In this document: positions 50,301 through 55,589 of the stretch, in pieces
Layout: each line of letters opens with the position of its first letter
Position numbering within the stretch: position 1 is the stretch's first letter
The notes under the pieces: model-generated
Databases searched by the model: none
What the model was told of the DNA's origin: nothing
The model's input: only the letters and a program-made list of their open reading frames with translations
Made by a program: the position numbers and the translations under genes
Source: Mixophyes australis
Lineage: Eukaryota > Chordata > Amphibia > Anura > Limnodynastidae
Length of the DNA: 64,000 bases
NCBI GenBank assembly: GCA_036250195.1
Contig: JAVHZZ010000003.1
Span: forward strand, 334,143,875-334,207,874
Reading direction: 5' to 3'

Positions 50301-51236
50301 GCCCTGACTCCTAACTCTTGGAGAACAAGCCATGTGCTACAATGATCCTGCAGGTGCTTTCTGAAAGCTACACACGTGGAGGCAGCCATTTTGTGGACCG
50401 AACCAATATTCTTAAGAATTGCAGTCTCTCCGTTTGGTAGGAACTATTGAAATCACTGAAACATGAGCCACAAAATGCCTCATGTCCCATTGATGTCAAT
50501 AGTTTCTGCTGAATTAATAGGCAGCAGTGGCATGAGTACAGGAGCTTAGAAACCTTCAGCTAGACACTACCAAAGTATACCTGTTGATGTTATATTTGTT
50601 TATATGAAGTCCCTCCAGAAGCCATCACCAACCAAAGTTATCTTGACTACACTCGCCAAATAACTAGCGCAAAATATGCTTATTTAGTGTGTTTGAAATA
50701 CTACTATTCCTTTAATGTTAATCATTTGTATTAAATAGTTGCTCTTTTATAAGATAGACACTGAAAGCATCTGAGCTTTAAATTGTAGTAAACCGCTACT
50801 CTGCTGATATTGAAAAGCAAAATGTATGTTCGTTAGTTTTCATGTAAGGGGGACTTATAAGTTTGTCAGCTTATAAACCCAGGACATCCTGCACAGAAAA
50901 AATAATGTCTGTCATTCCCTGTTGCAGATAAACGTTGAAGATTCAAGATTCCAAGCGCTGTACACATCACATTTATACAACGTGGACCCTTCGGATCCCA
51001 GCTTCAAGAAAACCAAAGCGATGAGCAGAGTATTGGAAGAAAAGGCTCGAAGACGAGAACAGGAGGAGAAGAATTACACAGAGACAGTAAAGAAACAAAA
51101 GACAAGTCTGGAGACTGTTCATAAAACGGAGACATCTGCTGCTAAGACTGTTGATCCAGCTCTTTCTTTGCTACTGAAATCTGTGAAGAACAAAACCCAG
51201 CAATTTCAAGCTTCAAAAAAGCAGAAGACAAAATAG
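17562..51236 (+). CDS. ESF1: ESF1, nucleolar pre-rRNA processing protein (complete, 13 coding exons)
   Basis: ESF1 (ABTAP) acts in the nucleolus, in the 90S/SSU pre-ribosome, and is needed for early cleavages that release pre-18S rRNA. Join: 17562-18132, 20081-20499, 23130-23243, 24193-24293, 25459-25611, 28445-28559, 30036-30180, 32051-32212, 40438-40559, 44038-44128, 44806-44888, 47129-47275, 50928-51236. The sum is 2,532 nt, giving 843 aa plus stop. Residues 1-75 are the conserved N-terminal block ([36 protein letters not shown]). A Lys-rich stretch follows to about 180, then acidic Ser/Glu/Asp runs to about 300. The RRM-like domain spans about 331-460 ([55 protein letters not shown]). A basic/acidic linker follows. 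The C-terminal NUC153-type motif begins at 742 ([20 protein letters not shown]). All junctions are GT/AG and in frame. Confidence 0.97.
18228..18443 (-). mobile_element. SINE, tail plus partial body
   Basis: The reversed tail (TTTATTTATATAGTGCTACC, CCGCAGCACTGTACAGAGA) opens it. The reversed head (CATGACCCCAGCGATGTGAG, GTGTTAACCACGGTGGCACC) closes it. The middle is shortened. It lies in ESF1 intron 2, antisense to ESF1. Confidence 0.75.
18679..18963. repeat. 0.28-kb segment, copy 1 of a near-identical pair
   Basis: From ATTAACACTTTTTTGTATAA to GGTGGTCCACATAC it matches 22555-22840 in the same orientation with about four substitutions and no indels that I can see (98-99% identity). There are no obvious inverted ends and no coding domain, although an open frame with a conserved-looking translation crosses both. 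It is either a young interspersed element or a local duplication. Confidence 0.8.
18957..19372 (+). mobile_element. L2-type LINE, 5'-truncated 3' end
   Basis: The + frame reads [21 protein letters not shown] with the neighbouring frame giving [18 protein letters not shown], a typical last segment of L2-like ORF2. It is followed by a 3'UTR and a tail with GTGCGGTGCTGCGGAAACC, TAACAAATAAATGATAATAA and poly(A). It starts exactly where segment copy 1 ends, sharing ACATAC at the junction, as expected for a truncated insertion at microhomology. Confidence 0.7.
19455..19640 (-). mobile_element. SINE, 5'-truncated
   Basis: Reversed tail and body (CTATTTATATAGCACCATTA, TCTGCAGCGCTGTACAGAGA, CCTGCCCCATAGGAGCTTAC, CCAATTAACCTACAAGTATG). 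The tRNA-like head is missing. It is in ESF1 intron 2. Bases 19641-20080 hold no other recognised feature apart from the exon 2 acceptor region. Confidence 0.75.
20081..20499 (+). CDS. ESF1: ESF1 coding exon 2: acidic region
   Basis: Residues 191-330. It is made mainly of imperfect [16 protein letters not shown] repeats (about residues 220-270), then [20 protein letters not shown], a phrase almost unchanged from human, and [16 protein letters not shown] leading into the RRM-like domain. The acceptor is AACTTACAG and the donor is CCAG|GTAATT. The repeat copy number in the acidic part probably varies between species. Confidence 0.97.
20500..21254. other. ESF1 intron 3, left part; no feature recognised
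   Basis: AT-rich intron with no repeat boundary or coding signal that I can support. Confidence 0.4.
21255..21500. mobile_element. MITE-like repeat with CCGGGAG-type inverted ends (family E)
   Basis: The left side contains GTTGGCCACGTCCGGGAGAT. The right side contains GGAGTTCCCGGACATTCCGG and GAGTTGGCATGTAT, giving interrupted inverted pairing of the CCGGGAG and GTTGGC words. The interior is about 200 bp and non-coding. The exact ends are uncertain. Confidence 0.45.
21501..22554. other. ESF1 intron 3, middle; no feature recognised
   Basis: Mixed-composition intron. The only open frames are short and lack domains. Confidence 0.4.
22555..22840. repeat. 0.28-kb segment, copy 2 of a near-identical pair
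   Basis: Direct-orientation partner of 18679-18963, 3.9 kb away on the other side of ESF1 coding exon 2. It stops at GGTGGTCCACATAC and is followed by unrelated sequence instead of the LINE end. Upstream flanks differ beyond a short run of A residues. Confidence 0.8.
23130..23243 (+). CDS. ESF1: ESF1 coding exon 3: start of RRM-like domain
   Basis: 38 codons, residues 331-368, phase 0 at both ends. It encodes [20 protein letters not shown] and [13 protein letters not shown] sequence followed by IVFSVK. This is the first strand and helix of the ESF1 RRM-like fold. The acceptor is TTTCTATAG and the donor is AAG|GTAAGT. Confidence 0.97.
23244..24192. other. ESF1 intron 4; no feature recognised
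   Basis: Ordinary intron sequence; no repeat or RNA gene recognised. Confidence 0.4.
24193..24293 (+). CDS. ESF1: ESF1 coding exon 4
   Basis: 101 nt, residues 369-401 plus two bases of 402: [20 protein letters not shown], then [13 protein letters not shown]. It corresponds to the loop of the RRM-like domain that holds the conserved IYPSEFGKERM phrase. The donor is CAACT|GTACGT. The phase is confirmed by the next exon. Confidence 0.95.
24294..25458. other. ESF1 intron 5; no feature recognised
   Basis: It contains an AT microsatellite-like run near 25123-25155. There is no mobile element that I can bound. Confidence 0.4.
25459..25611 (+). CDS. ESF1: ESF1 coding exon 5: core of RRM-like domain
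   Basis: 153 nt, residues 402-453 (first and last codons split). It encodes [20 protein letters not shown], then [20 protein letters not shown] and [11 protein letters not shown]. This is the most conserved stretch of the protein. The acceptor is TTTCTTTTAG and the donor is TGAG|GTAAAT. Confidence 0.97.
25650..25945 (-). mobile_element. SINE, nearly full length
   Basis: The reversed L2-like tail (CATCGTCATCAGCTATTTAT, ATAGCGCCTCTAATTCTGCA) is followed by the body and the reversed tRNA-like head (GGGAATTGAATTCAGGACCC, GTGTTAAACACTAAGCC). Antisense in ESF1 intron 6, 40 bp after the donor. Confidence 0.85.
25946..26677. other. ESF1 intron 6, part; no feature recognised
   Basis: Open frames on the - strand at 26098-26522 are short and have no domain. 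Confidence 0.35.
26678..26852. mobile_element. Palindromic MITE family F (175 bp)
   Basis: It begins GGGCTAGATTTACTAAGCTG and ends with the exact inverse. Inner arms also pair (TGCCTATAGCAACCAATCAG against CTGATTGGTTGCTATAGGCA), leaving a loop of about 50 bp. It is almost a perfect hairpin, in ESF1 intron 6. Confidence 0.85.
27240..27860. repeat. Repeat with (GT)n and (TATA)n; possible Helitron-like element
   Basis: It starts near TTTATATATCTATAATATAA with a (GT)n run at 27291-27314. It then has GCAGCGCCACCTGCTGGGCG, two 36-bp copies around GGGGAGTGGTTGGTGGTTGCCG (about 27515-27575), and ends near GCATGAGTATCATGCACGGG. The small GCATGAGTATCATGC hairpin before the end is what suggests a Helitron. 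I am not sure of the 3' CTAG-type terminus. Confidence 0.35.
27861..28444. other. ESF1 intron 6, right part; no feature recognised
   Basis: It ends in the acceptor CTTCACTTGGCAG of the next exon. Nothing else was recognised. Confidence 0.4.
28445..28559 (+). CDS. ESF1: ESF1 coding exon 6
   Basis: 115 nt, completing the Arg codon and coding residues 453-491: [16 protein letters not shown], then [20 protein letters not shown]. It matches the conserved FIPDDI.FDDEPKD and AYKPKYFTSAAM phrases. The donor is CCAAG|GTATTT. Confidence 0.97.
28675..28885 (+). mobile_element. SINE, degraded and internally deleted
   Basis: The head GGCACAGTGGTTAGCATTGC and TTCGATTCCTATCATGGCCC is followed by a shortened body and the tail TACGCTATATAAATACAGAA with TTATTATTA. 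It lies in ESF1 intron 7, sense orientation. Confidence 0.6.
28886..30035. other. ESF1 intron 7, right part; no feature recognised
   Basis: AT-rich; no repeat that I can bound. Confidence 0.4.
30036..30180 (+). CDS. ESF1: ESF1 coding exon 7
   Basis: 145 nt, residues 492-539 plus one base: [20 protein letters not shown], then [19 protein letters not shown]. The WDETD..R and [12 protein letters not shown] phrases are family hallmarks. The Glu run ends the exon. The donor is CCTG|GTAAGT. Confidence 0.97.
30181..31492. other. ESF1 intron 8, left part; no feature recognised
   Basis: AT-rich intron; open frames on the - strand near 31000-31350 have no domain. Confidence 0.4.
31493..31913 (-). mobile_element. 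MITE family G, copy 1
   Basis: The ends AGCTGGGTACACCCTACA and GTAGTGTGTACCTAGCT are inverted. The whole 421 bp is the reverse complement of 52750-53165 at high identity (shared phrases include CCAAATGGACGATTATCG in that copy and CGATTTTACATGCGATCGAT here). It is rich in GATCG/CGATC. Non-coding; the - strand label is relative to the other copy. Confidence 0.85.
32051..32212 (+). CDS. ESF1: ESF1 coding exon 8
   Basis: 162 nt, residues 540-593 with split codons at both ends: [20 protein letters not shown], then [20 protein letters not shown] and MEVKWVP. It matches the conserved DDEEQIAKYR.LL..IQEKEKK segment. The acceptor is CCCTCTCTAG and the donor is CCAG|GTAATA. Confidence 0.97.
32378..32568. 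mobile_element. hAT-like MITE (MER5-style ends)
   Basis: 191 bp from CAGTGTTTCTCAAACCCAGT to CCAGGTTTAAGAAACATTG, imperfectly inverted. Inner arms pair as CTAACAGTGCATGTTTTC and GAAAACATGCACTGTTAG. The flanking octamers agree only partly, so it is an old insertion. It is in ESF1 intron 9. Confidence 0.7.
32570..33365. other. ESF1 intron 9, part; no feature recognised
   Basis: The open + frame at 33043-33294 has no domain. The last 8 bases (33358-33365) are the left target duplication of the next element. Confidence 0.4.
33366..33737. mobile_element. hAT MITE with perfect 8-bp target duplication
   Basis: 372 bp between identical octamers AGGGGAGT (33358-33365 and 33738-33745). The ends are CAGGGCCGGATTAAGG and GGTTAATCCGGCCCTG. 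The GC-rich interior has strong internal hairpins (GAGGAGATCTCGCGAG against CTCGCGGGATCTCCTC, and GACGGAGGACTG). The CAGGG...CCCTG ends and 8-bp duplication identify the hAT superfamily. Confidence 0.9.
33746..35540. other. ESF1 intron 9, part; no feature recognised
   Basis: It contains an A-tract (33841-33855) and a T-tract (34300-34312). Short open frames lack domains. Confidence 0.4.
35541..36925 (+). mobile_element. DIRS-like element relic: inverted terminal repeats plus tyrosine recombinase
   Basis: The left end (35541-35616; GGGGGACACTGCTATACATA, GGTGGTACCAGAAGTCCAGG) is the inverse of the right end (36850-36925; CTGGACTCCTGGTACCACCT, GTATAGCAGTGTCCCCCAAT). A shorter internal complementary segment at about 36608-36700 contains both GTGTCCCCCAATTGAACG and CCATTGGGGGACACT. 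Inverted terminal repeats plus an internal complementary region and a tyrosine recombinase are the hallmarks of DIRS retrotransposons. Gag, RT and RNase H are missing, so the element is internally deleted. It lies in ESF1 intron 9, same strand. Confidence 0.7.
35710..36600 (+). pseudogene. Tyrosine recombinase of the DIRS-like relic (broken)
   Basis: In frame at about 35735-35971: [16 protein letters not shown], then [20 protein letters not shown], the N-terminal part of DIRS tyrosine recombinases. Further frames give [19 protein letters not shown] (catalytic Arg region), and [17 protein letters not shown] near 36450-36500, which corresponds to the C-terminal catalytic block. Stops and frameshifts separate the blocks. 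No intact ORF remains. Confidence 0.65.
36926..37469. other. ESF1 intron 9, part; no feature recognised
   Basis: No repeat border or coding signal that I can support between the DIRS relic and the Tc1 relic. Confidence 0.35.
37470..38085 (-). mobile_element. Tc1-like transposon relic, transposase C-terminal half
   Basis: On the - strand two overlapping open frames cover the DDE domain. The first (38063-37785) includes [19 protein letters not shown] and [14 protein letters not shown] (second Asp box). The second (37915-37604) includes [19 protein letters not shown], where the third acidic residue expected after PDLNPI is Lys. A frameshift near 37850 and loss of the N-terminal half make it dead. 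The head side is cut at about 38100, where a SINE begins. Confidence 0.85.
38105..38515 (+). mobile_element. SINE, full length, carrying a (TC)n expansion
   Basis: The tRNA-like head (CGTGATTAGCACTTCTGCCT, GAGTTTGATTCCCAACC) is followed by the body (GTGTGGAGTTTGAATGTTCT, TTTCCTCCCGCACTCC) and the L2-like tail (GTACAGTGCTGCGGAATTAG, ACTATATAAATAGTTGATG). It is the best + strand example of the family in this window. Confidence 0.85.
38316..38389. repeat. (TC)n microsatellite inside the SINE
   Basis: About 36 TC units, uninterrupted, followed by TGTC units. It lies at the position where other SINE copies carry a short TCTCTCTGTCTGTGTG motif, so the repeat grew from the SINE's own sequence. Confidence 0.95.
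38868..39440. repeat. GC-rich minisatellite: 30-bp then 28-bp units
   Basis: After a C-run (38870-38888), the unit CTCGTCTGGCCTGGGACTCT plus CCCCTCGGGC (30 bp) repeats about 11-12 times with virtually no change from about 38938 to 39270. A 28-bp version ending CCCCCCGGGC then repeats about six times to 39438. All three + frames and one - frame stay open across it (up to 266 codons) because the unit lacks stops. These are not genes. It lies in ESF1 intron 9. The C-rich strand is the ESF1 sense strand. Confidence 0.95.
39441..40437. other. ESF1 intron 9, right end; no feature recognised
   Basis: It ends in the acceptor CTTCCTCTTTTCCACAG. No bounded repeat. Confidence 0.4.
40438..40559 (+). CDS. 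ESF1: ESF1 coding exon 9
   Basis: 122 nt, residues 594-634: [20 protein letters not shown], then [20 protein letters not shown]. It is a basic stretch matching the conserved KLEGKD.LTPWE segment and ends in phase 0. The donor is AAAAAG|GTAATT. The intron before it is the longest in the gene (8.2 kb). Confidence 0.97.
40748..40912. mobile_element. Possible MITE related to family A
   Basis: The left side GGGGGGATTCAATTCC and the right side ATAATTCAAGAAGTCCCCT are roughly inverted. The interior is CG-containing like family A. The match is weak. Confidence 0.3.
40950..41275 (+). mobile_element. SINE copy
   Basis: Head remnant CACTGGGGTCATGGGTTGAA, body TTGTGTGGGTTTCCTCCGGG and CAGTCCAAAAACATAGG, tail GTACAGCGCTACGTAATATG. 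It is in ESF1 intron 10, sense orientation. Confidence 0.75.
41276..42302. other. ESF1 intron 10, part; no feature recognised
   Basis: AT-rich; - strand open frames at 41174-41512 have no domain. Confidence 0.4.
42303..42597 (-). mobile_element. SINE, nearly full length, with (ATC)n tail
   Basis: The reversed tail opens with (CAT)n at about 42311-42330 and TTTATTTATATAGCGCCACT. The body and the reversed head end at GGCCATGGTTGGGAATT. Little diverged from the family pattern, so it is one of the younger copies. Confidence 0.85.
42598..44037. other. ESF1 intron 10, right part; small tandem repeat only
   Basis: A 27-bp unit (CCTACACACTTTGCCTACCT type) occurs twice at about 43379-43434. Nothing else was recognised. 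Confidence 0.4.
44038..44128 (+). CDS. ESF1: ESF1 coding exon 10
   Basis: 91 nt, residues 635-664 plus one base: [20 protein letters not shown], then [10 protein letters not shown]. It matches the acidic ELPSDVDLNDPYFAEEVK segment. The acceptor is TGTTTCGCAG and the donor is TCAG|GTAATC. Confidence 0.96.
44129..44805. other. ESF1 intron 11; open - strand stretch of unknown nature
   Basis: A - strand frame at 44640-44374 (88 codons; [20 protein letters not shown]) has splice-like ends on both sides but no family that I recognise. It may be chance or part of a repeat. Confidence 0.25.
44806..44888 (+). CDS. ESF1: ESF1 coding exon 11
   Basis: 83 nt, residues 665-692: [20 protein letters not shown], then EEEREKQK. 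It is the weakly conserved charged linker before the ALLMMDE segment. It was recognised by its frame-preserving borders (TCTCAG acceptor, AGAAA|GTGAGT donor) and by the EEE.E.EKQK end. Confidence 0.93.
44889..47128. other. ESF1 intron 12; microsatellites only
   Basis: It contains a (GA)n run at about 44948-44970 and a C-homopolymer-rich tract at about 45856-45883. No mobile element was bounded. Confidence 0.5.
47129..47275 (+). CDS. ESF1: ESF1 coding exon 12
   Basis: 147 nt, 49 codons, residues 693-741, phase 0 at both ends: [20 protein letters not shown], then [20 protein letters not shown]. It matches the conserved ALLMMDEDED..KHFNYNKIVEHQNLSKKKKK segment. The donor is TTCCAG|GTATGG. Confidence 0.97.
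47388..47815 (+). mobile_element. SINE copy split by a nested palindromic MITE
   Basis: The head GGCGGCACAGTGGTTAGCAG begins 113 bp after an ESF1 donor and the body runs to 47545. The tail resumes at 47701 (TAGACTGTCTGTGTGGTAAG) and ends with AGCACTATATAACTAAACAATGATGATAATAATAATA. The intervening 147 bp are a MITE. Confidence 0.8.
47554..47700. mobile_element. Palindromic hAT-like MITE, copy 2, nested in a SINE
   Basis: 147 bp from CAGTGTTGGCTAACCTGTGA to its near-exact inverse (TCACAGGTTAGCCAATACTG). The flanking octamers CCCTACAC and CCCTAGAC differ at one base, giving an 8-bp target duplication. Arms include GAAACTACAAGTCCCAGCAT. It is the same family as 8911-9054. Confidence 0.9.
47816..50927. 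other. ESF1 intron 13, right part; no bounded element
   Basis: Small hairpins occur at 48385-48418 (TTTAAAGTGATGAA against TTCATTCACCACTTTAAA) and 48431-48482 (GGACCAATCAGAAG against CTTCCGATTGGTCC). These could mark an old MITE. Open frames at 49707-50237 carry no domain. Confidence 0.4.
50928..51236 (+). CDS. ESF1: ESF1 last coding exon: NUC153 motif and stop
   Basis: 309 nt including TAG at 51234-51236, residues 742-843. It opens [32 protein letters not shown], which is the NUC153-type motif shared by nucleolar proteins. A basic helix-prone tail follows, ending [20 protein letters not shown] and KKQKTK. The last residues match the KTEQFQARKKQKVK end known in human. The acceptor is CTGTTGCAG. 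Confidence 0.97.
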   Translation: MNVEDSRFQALYTSHLYNVDPSDPSFKKTKAMSRVLEEKARRREQEEKNYTETVKKQKTSLETVHKTETSAAKTVDPALSLLLKSVKNKTQQFQASKKQKTK

Positions 51237-51365
51237 CTATTCTTGTGCTGAGCTCCGTACGTATCGTGCTGAGGCGCATGCTGGACATTCGATCAGTCTG
51301 ATGAGCAGAACAGACATCTCTATGTACATTGCTGCACATTAATAAATCTTTTTACTGTTCAAAAT
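51237..51365 (+). other. ESF1: ESF1 3'UTR with poly(A) signal
   Basis: A short 3'UTR. AATAAA at 51341-51346 lies about 105 bases after the stop and is followed by a T-rich stretch (CTTTTTACTGTTC), so cleavage is likely near 51360-51370. A second AATAAA at 51540-51545 could give a longer form. Confidence 0.7.
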
Positions 51366-52177
51366 AGAAGTCTAGTGCTCTGAGGATAAAATAAGACGCT
51401 CAGGCCTTTAGGGTTCACTTTATTTTCTCTGATTGATCACGAAAATACGGATTGTTCTAAGTGCAGATTTTCTGAGTAGATTTAGGTATAATTTTTGCCC
51501 AAGAACTGCCATATTGCTTGTTCTGCTTAGACAAAATGAAATAAACATAGGACGTATACTAGCAACCTAATCATGTAGAATTGTAGAATGTTAACAAGAC
51601 ATTAAAGTTGGTGTGGGGAGGGGTAGTGCTATGTTTAAATAACAGGGATAGTAAAGAGATTTGTGATGAGGTGGAAAATGGCTCACTACTGTTTGGAGTT
51701 GGTAAAAATCATTATTACAAATTAACTTTTTTGATTCCACCCCCACAAGAAAAAAAAAAGAAAAAAAACCCCAGAAAAGATATTGCCTATTTATAGAGAC
51801 AGACATCCCTAATTTCCTTTTCAGACTGCCACTTGTGTATTTTAAACAGGCAGTGGTGTTATCAATGCCTCTCCCTTTGTGAATTGGAAGTTCATGGGGG
51901 ATAGGTACTGACAATATGCTGTGTGTTTGAGAGCCTTTGGGGTAAATCTTAGATCGAGTGAAAGCATCACCCCAGGTAAGTGTGTATTTTGACATAAATT
52001 TGTGAACTCCACTTAAAACTAAATGTAAAGTTTTGGGTGGCATTCTTCTTTAAGAATAGGGCTACTCTTGTGATTTTTTTTTTATAGCACCCAATATCTA
52101 TACCAATAGTGTGCAACAAATCTCTGCAAGCTAAATCAGGCATTTTTTAAAAATCTATCTTTAAAAGTGCAGCCTAA
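51366..52177. other. Downstream of ESF1; no feature recognised
   Basis: An A-rich tract lies at 51751-51773. The words AAAGTTTTGGGTGG (about 52028) and AGTTTTGGGTGG (about 26539) suggest a dispersed repeat that I cannot delimit. Confidence 0.35.
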
Positions 52178-52666
52178 GGCTAAGTACACACTAAAGGTTT
52201 TTCAGCCAAATATCGGGACAAACACCCGATAAATGACCATTTAGCCCGATATTGCATTAGTGTGTATACTTACATGATGAACGAGAGTCATTTCATTTCA
52301 TTCCTAGTTCTGTTTAAAATATCGTTCCAACCGCCCTGCAGTGTGTATGCACTCACATGACTGTCTGCCAAGAGACAGAGTAGGAACTTGTCACTGAGTC
52401 TGTGTTGTTAAATGTAGAGTGCTGTAGTTGAATCAGTTCGTCCGTTGGTTTCGAGATTGAGTATTTAATTTCAGAATCAGAGAAGCTAACAAACTTTAGA
52501 ATGACATTGTGAAAAGTCAAAGTTTATTTTGTGTGTTATCAGTGTGATAGGAATGACCGAATACACTGCTCTTGGATCAGATGAAGAGGACAGATCTGAA
52601 GGTAAATTGTGTAAAATAGTTGGTGATAACAAATTGGTCGAAAGTTTTTGCAGTGCGTACCAAGCC
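52178..52666. mobile_element. MITE family C, copy 2
   Basis: Left end GGCTAAGTACACACTAAAGG, right end TGCAGTGCGTACCAAGCC. The interior keeps AGATGAAGAGGACAGATCTGAAGG-type sequence in pieces (CAGATGAAGAGGACAGATC). It is more diverged than the other copies and partly altered in its middle. Confidence 0.7.
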
Positions 52667-52749
52667 TCAGTAAAAGCCATGAAAGATCTTCCAACAATAG
52701 AGCCCTTAGGCATTATTTTAATTAACTGTTAGTATTATACAGCAGTAAA

Positions 52750-53165
52750 GCTGGGTACACACTACACTGTTTTCGTCCAATAATCGGCTCAAACAGCCGA
52801 CATACGACCGCTCAAAAGTTGGGTCAGTGTGTGCAGTGACACGATGGTCGAAAGTCTGCCCAAATGGACGATTATCGCCTCATTTGGTTGGTCGTACCGT
52901 TTAATATTTTCGTTCCAATCTCGTTTCCGCTGTGTAGTGTGTATAAACTTCCGACCGATCCACAACAGTGAGTACGAAATTACAGTCATTGCTCTCGACA
53001 ACATGGCTGTAAAAAGTCGCTAAAGGGACATCTGCTCTTCCCTTTATCGTCCTAAACAAGGCTAGTGTGTATGCAGTCCATGGACTGAGCGATCGGAACA
53101 TCGATCGCATGTAAAATCGCTCGGCATAAAAAGTTGGTAGAAATTTCTGTAGTGTGTACCCAGCT
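52750..53165 (+). mobile_element. MITE family G, copy 2
   Basis: 416 bp with AGCTGGGTACACACTACA at the left and TGTAGTGTGTACCCAGCT at the right, perfect 18-bp inverted ends. It is reverse-oriented to the copy at 31493-31913 and separated from family C copy 2 by about 80 bp. No ORF with a domain. Confidence 0.9.
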
Positions 53166-54020
53166 TAATACCTTGTAGATGTAACCTATTGATGTCTGTT
53201 CAGATATCTGTCTAGGTAGAAATGTTAATTCAGAACACAGCTTCCATAAGTAACTTCAGACGACTTCCATACACTTTAGTAACACGTAATAGGTTAGATG
53301 TTTAATGCCTTACAAAGCAACGTTACAATTCTGTCACACAAGTCAACTGTGTAGCTGACCCCATATAAAAACATGGTCTTCAGATCATCTAATTTGTTTG
53401 ATTGTTTACTATGGTTTCAGTGCAATTTTGCACCTTTTAGCAAAGTTCTTCTATAACCCTACATGACTATGTAGGCAAGCTAAACTCTGCATGTGGACTT
53501 GCTAATACTATTATAGAATCTAGAAAAAATAATATTATTAAATGTCTAATACAGACACAGAAATATGACTAGTGTACCTTTAAGATTAACCCACAACATA
53601 AAATCATTTATGGAGTATTAGAGAAATCGTGCTTGTCATATGTACAAAAATACATACGTGGTCAAATACTTTGTCACTGTGTGGGAGGTTTTCGGTGCCT
53701 CGTCTGCATTTTTTGGGGAGCAGCTGCATGACAATATAAATGAATATGAACTACATCAATACAAAATTAGAAGAGCTCCTGTCAGGACTTACCATTACCA
53801 GTACAGATGTGAATACGAGGTATTGGTTCATATTTTTTTCAAACCAATTAAGCTTGCAACCCAACATGAAGGGTCTTAGTTTGCGAGTTCCTATATTGAC
53901 ATTTAGACTTCAAATGTCACTAAAATTTATTTATAATTATGTGTCCTAACCTTACTATTTAAGTTGCCAAAATGTGCCACAGTGGTGTTTAGACCACATC
54001 TAAATAACCTTAGATTGTGC
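53166..54020. other. No feature recognised
   Basis: AT-rich intergenic DNA; the open frames at 53640-53949 lack domains. Confidence 0.4.
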
Positions 54021-54765
54021 TGTTTATATTCAGATCTGCCAGGATAAGCACTGAAAACAACTGCTCTTTTTTGTACTCCCAGAGTGCATTTATATTACAG
54101 TCCAGTCAGAATGCTCATTCTGACCCCTGTCCACCACTAAAAGTGCCTACAGTGGGCAGACCTGGACCATGGAGCAACGGAAGAAGGTGGCCTGGTCTGA
54201 TGAATCACGTTTTCTTTTACATGACGGCCGGGTGCATGTGCTTTGTTTACCTGGGGAAGAGATGACCCCCAGAATGCACTATGGGAAGAAGGCAAGCCGG
54301 CGGAGGCAGTGTGATGCTCTGGGCAATGTTCTGCTGGGAAGCCTTGCATTCCTGTGGATGTTACATGTACCACCTACTTAACCATTGTTGCAGACCAAAT
54401 ACACCCCTTTAAGGCAACGGTATTCCCTAATGGCAGTGGCCTTTTTCAGCAGGATAATGAGCCCTGCCACACTGCAAAAATTATTCAGGAATGGTTTGAG
54501 GAACCTGACAAAGAGTTCAAAGTGTTGACTTGGCCTCCAAATTACCCAGATCTCTCACCGAGCGATCATCTGTGGGGTGTACTGGAAAAACAAGTTTGAG
54601 CCATGGAGGCCTCACCTCGCAACTTACAGGACCTGCTGCTGACGTCTCCGTACCAGATGCCACAGAACACCTTCAGAGGTCTTGAGCTGTTCCGGCGGCA
54701 CGATGGGGACCTACACAATATTATACAGGCGGTTTTAATGTTGTGGCTGATCGGTGTAGGTACTC
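54021..54765 (+). pseudogene. Tc1/mariner-type transposase relic
   Basis: Across two or three frames it reads MEQRKKVAWSDESRFLLHDG (first Asp box), then TIVADQIHPFKATVFPNGSG and LFQQDNEPCHTAKIIQEWF (second Asp box). It then reads LTWPPNYPDLSPSDHLWGVL, where the third catalytic Glu is Asp, and finally FRGLELFRRHDGDL. The N-terminal DNA-binding half is missing or unreadable. Stops fall after LHVPPT and after EKQV. The Pro-rich WPP..PDLSP box and DD34-type spacing place it in Tc1/mariner. Confidence 0.85.
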
Positions 54766-55589
54766 ATTTCCCATGTCCCCTATCTCACTTCCTGCCTCTT
54801 TTCTACCTTTCCTCTGTTCCTGTTTTTCCCCTTCCCTTGGTATACTGTAAAATACCAGTTCATTTAATGTTTACATCCATGTAATGTTATGATGTTTTCA
54901 TCTGTTTTCCTTAATACATATACCTGTGTATTTTTTACGCGATTTTGTACATAACCATTTCATTATTTTGTGTCTTTGTCCAGCTGTTACAAATAATTTT
55001 AATTTAATGGTTCCTAGTAAACTTGTAAGTAGGTAGGTGGTGTGATCAAGCTTTATAGAGCATGTATGACTGCAGGACCACCCATCCCAGAATGCAAAAA
55101 AGGAGTAAAATTCAGTATCTGAGTTCTGTGTCCTATATAAAAGTATTCTGTCTGTGGATATCCCTTTTAATATAGGAACATCATATTTAAGTTACATTGA
55201 CTTGTATTCTAAGACATTTTTAGAAGCGTTTTTTGAAAAACAAATATCATATAATGAGGGTGATTTACATAAATGGTTTAAAGGTACAAATCTAAACTAA
55301 ACTACTAGTAAAATATAGATGAAAAATATTTTTAAAATGATTTTCATCTGCAGATGACGCTGTGATATGTGCTAGTGTGTTTGTAGAGACTGCATACAAT
55401 CCCTAGGAAAATAAAAACGCCTTCAGCTGCAGGTAACATTACTGTACAGGTTTGGCAGGCCCCTGAAATTACAACATAGATTCCATATTTACCTTACAGA
55501 AAAAAATTGTGAACTGATCTATTAATGAATACTAGGCTGTTTCTAACGATTTACATACAGAAATGCAGAATAAATGAAAATTTAAAATG
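54766..55589. other. No feature recognised
   Basis: AT-rich, no bounded repeat. The transposon's right inverted end was not found. Confidence 0.35.
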
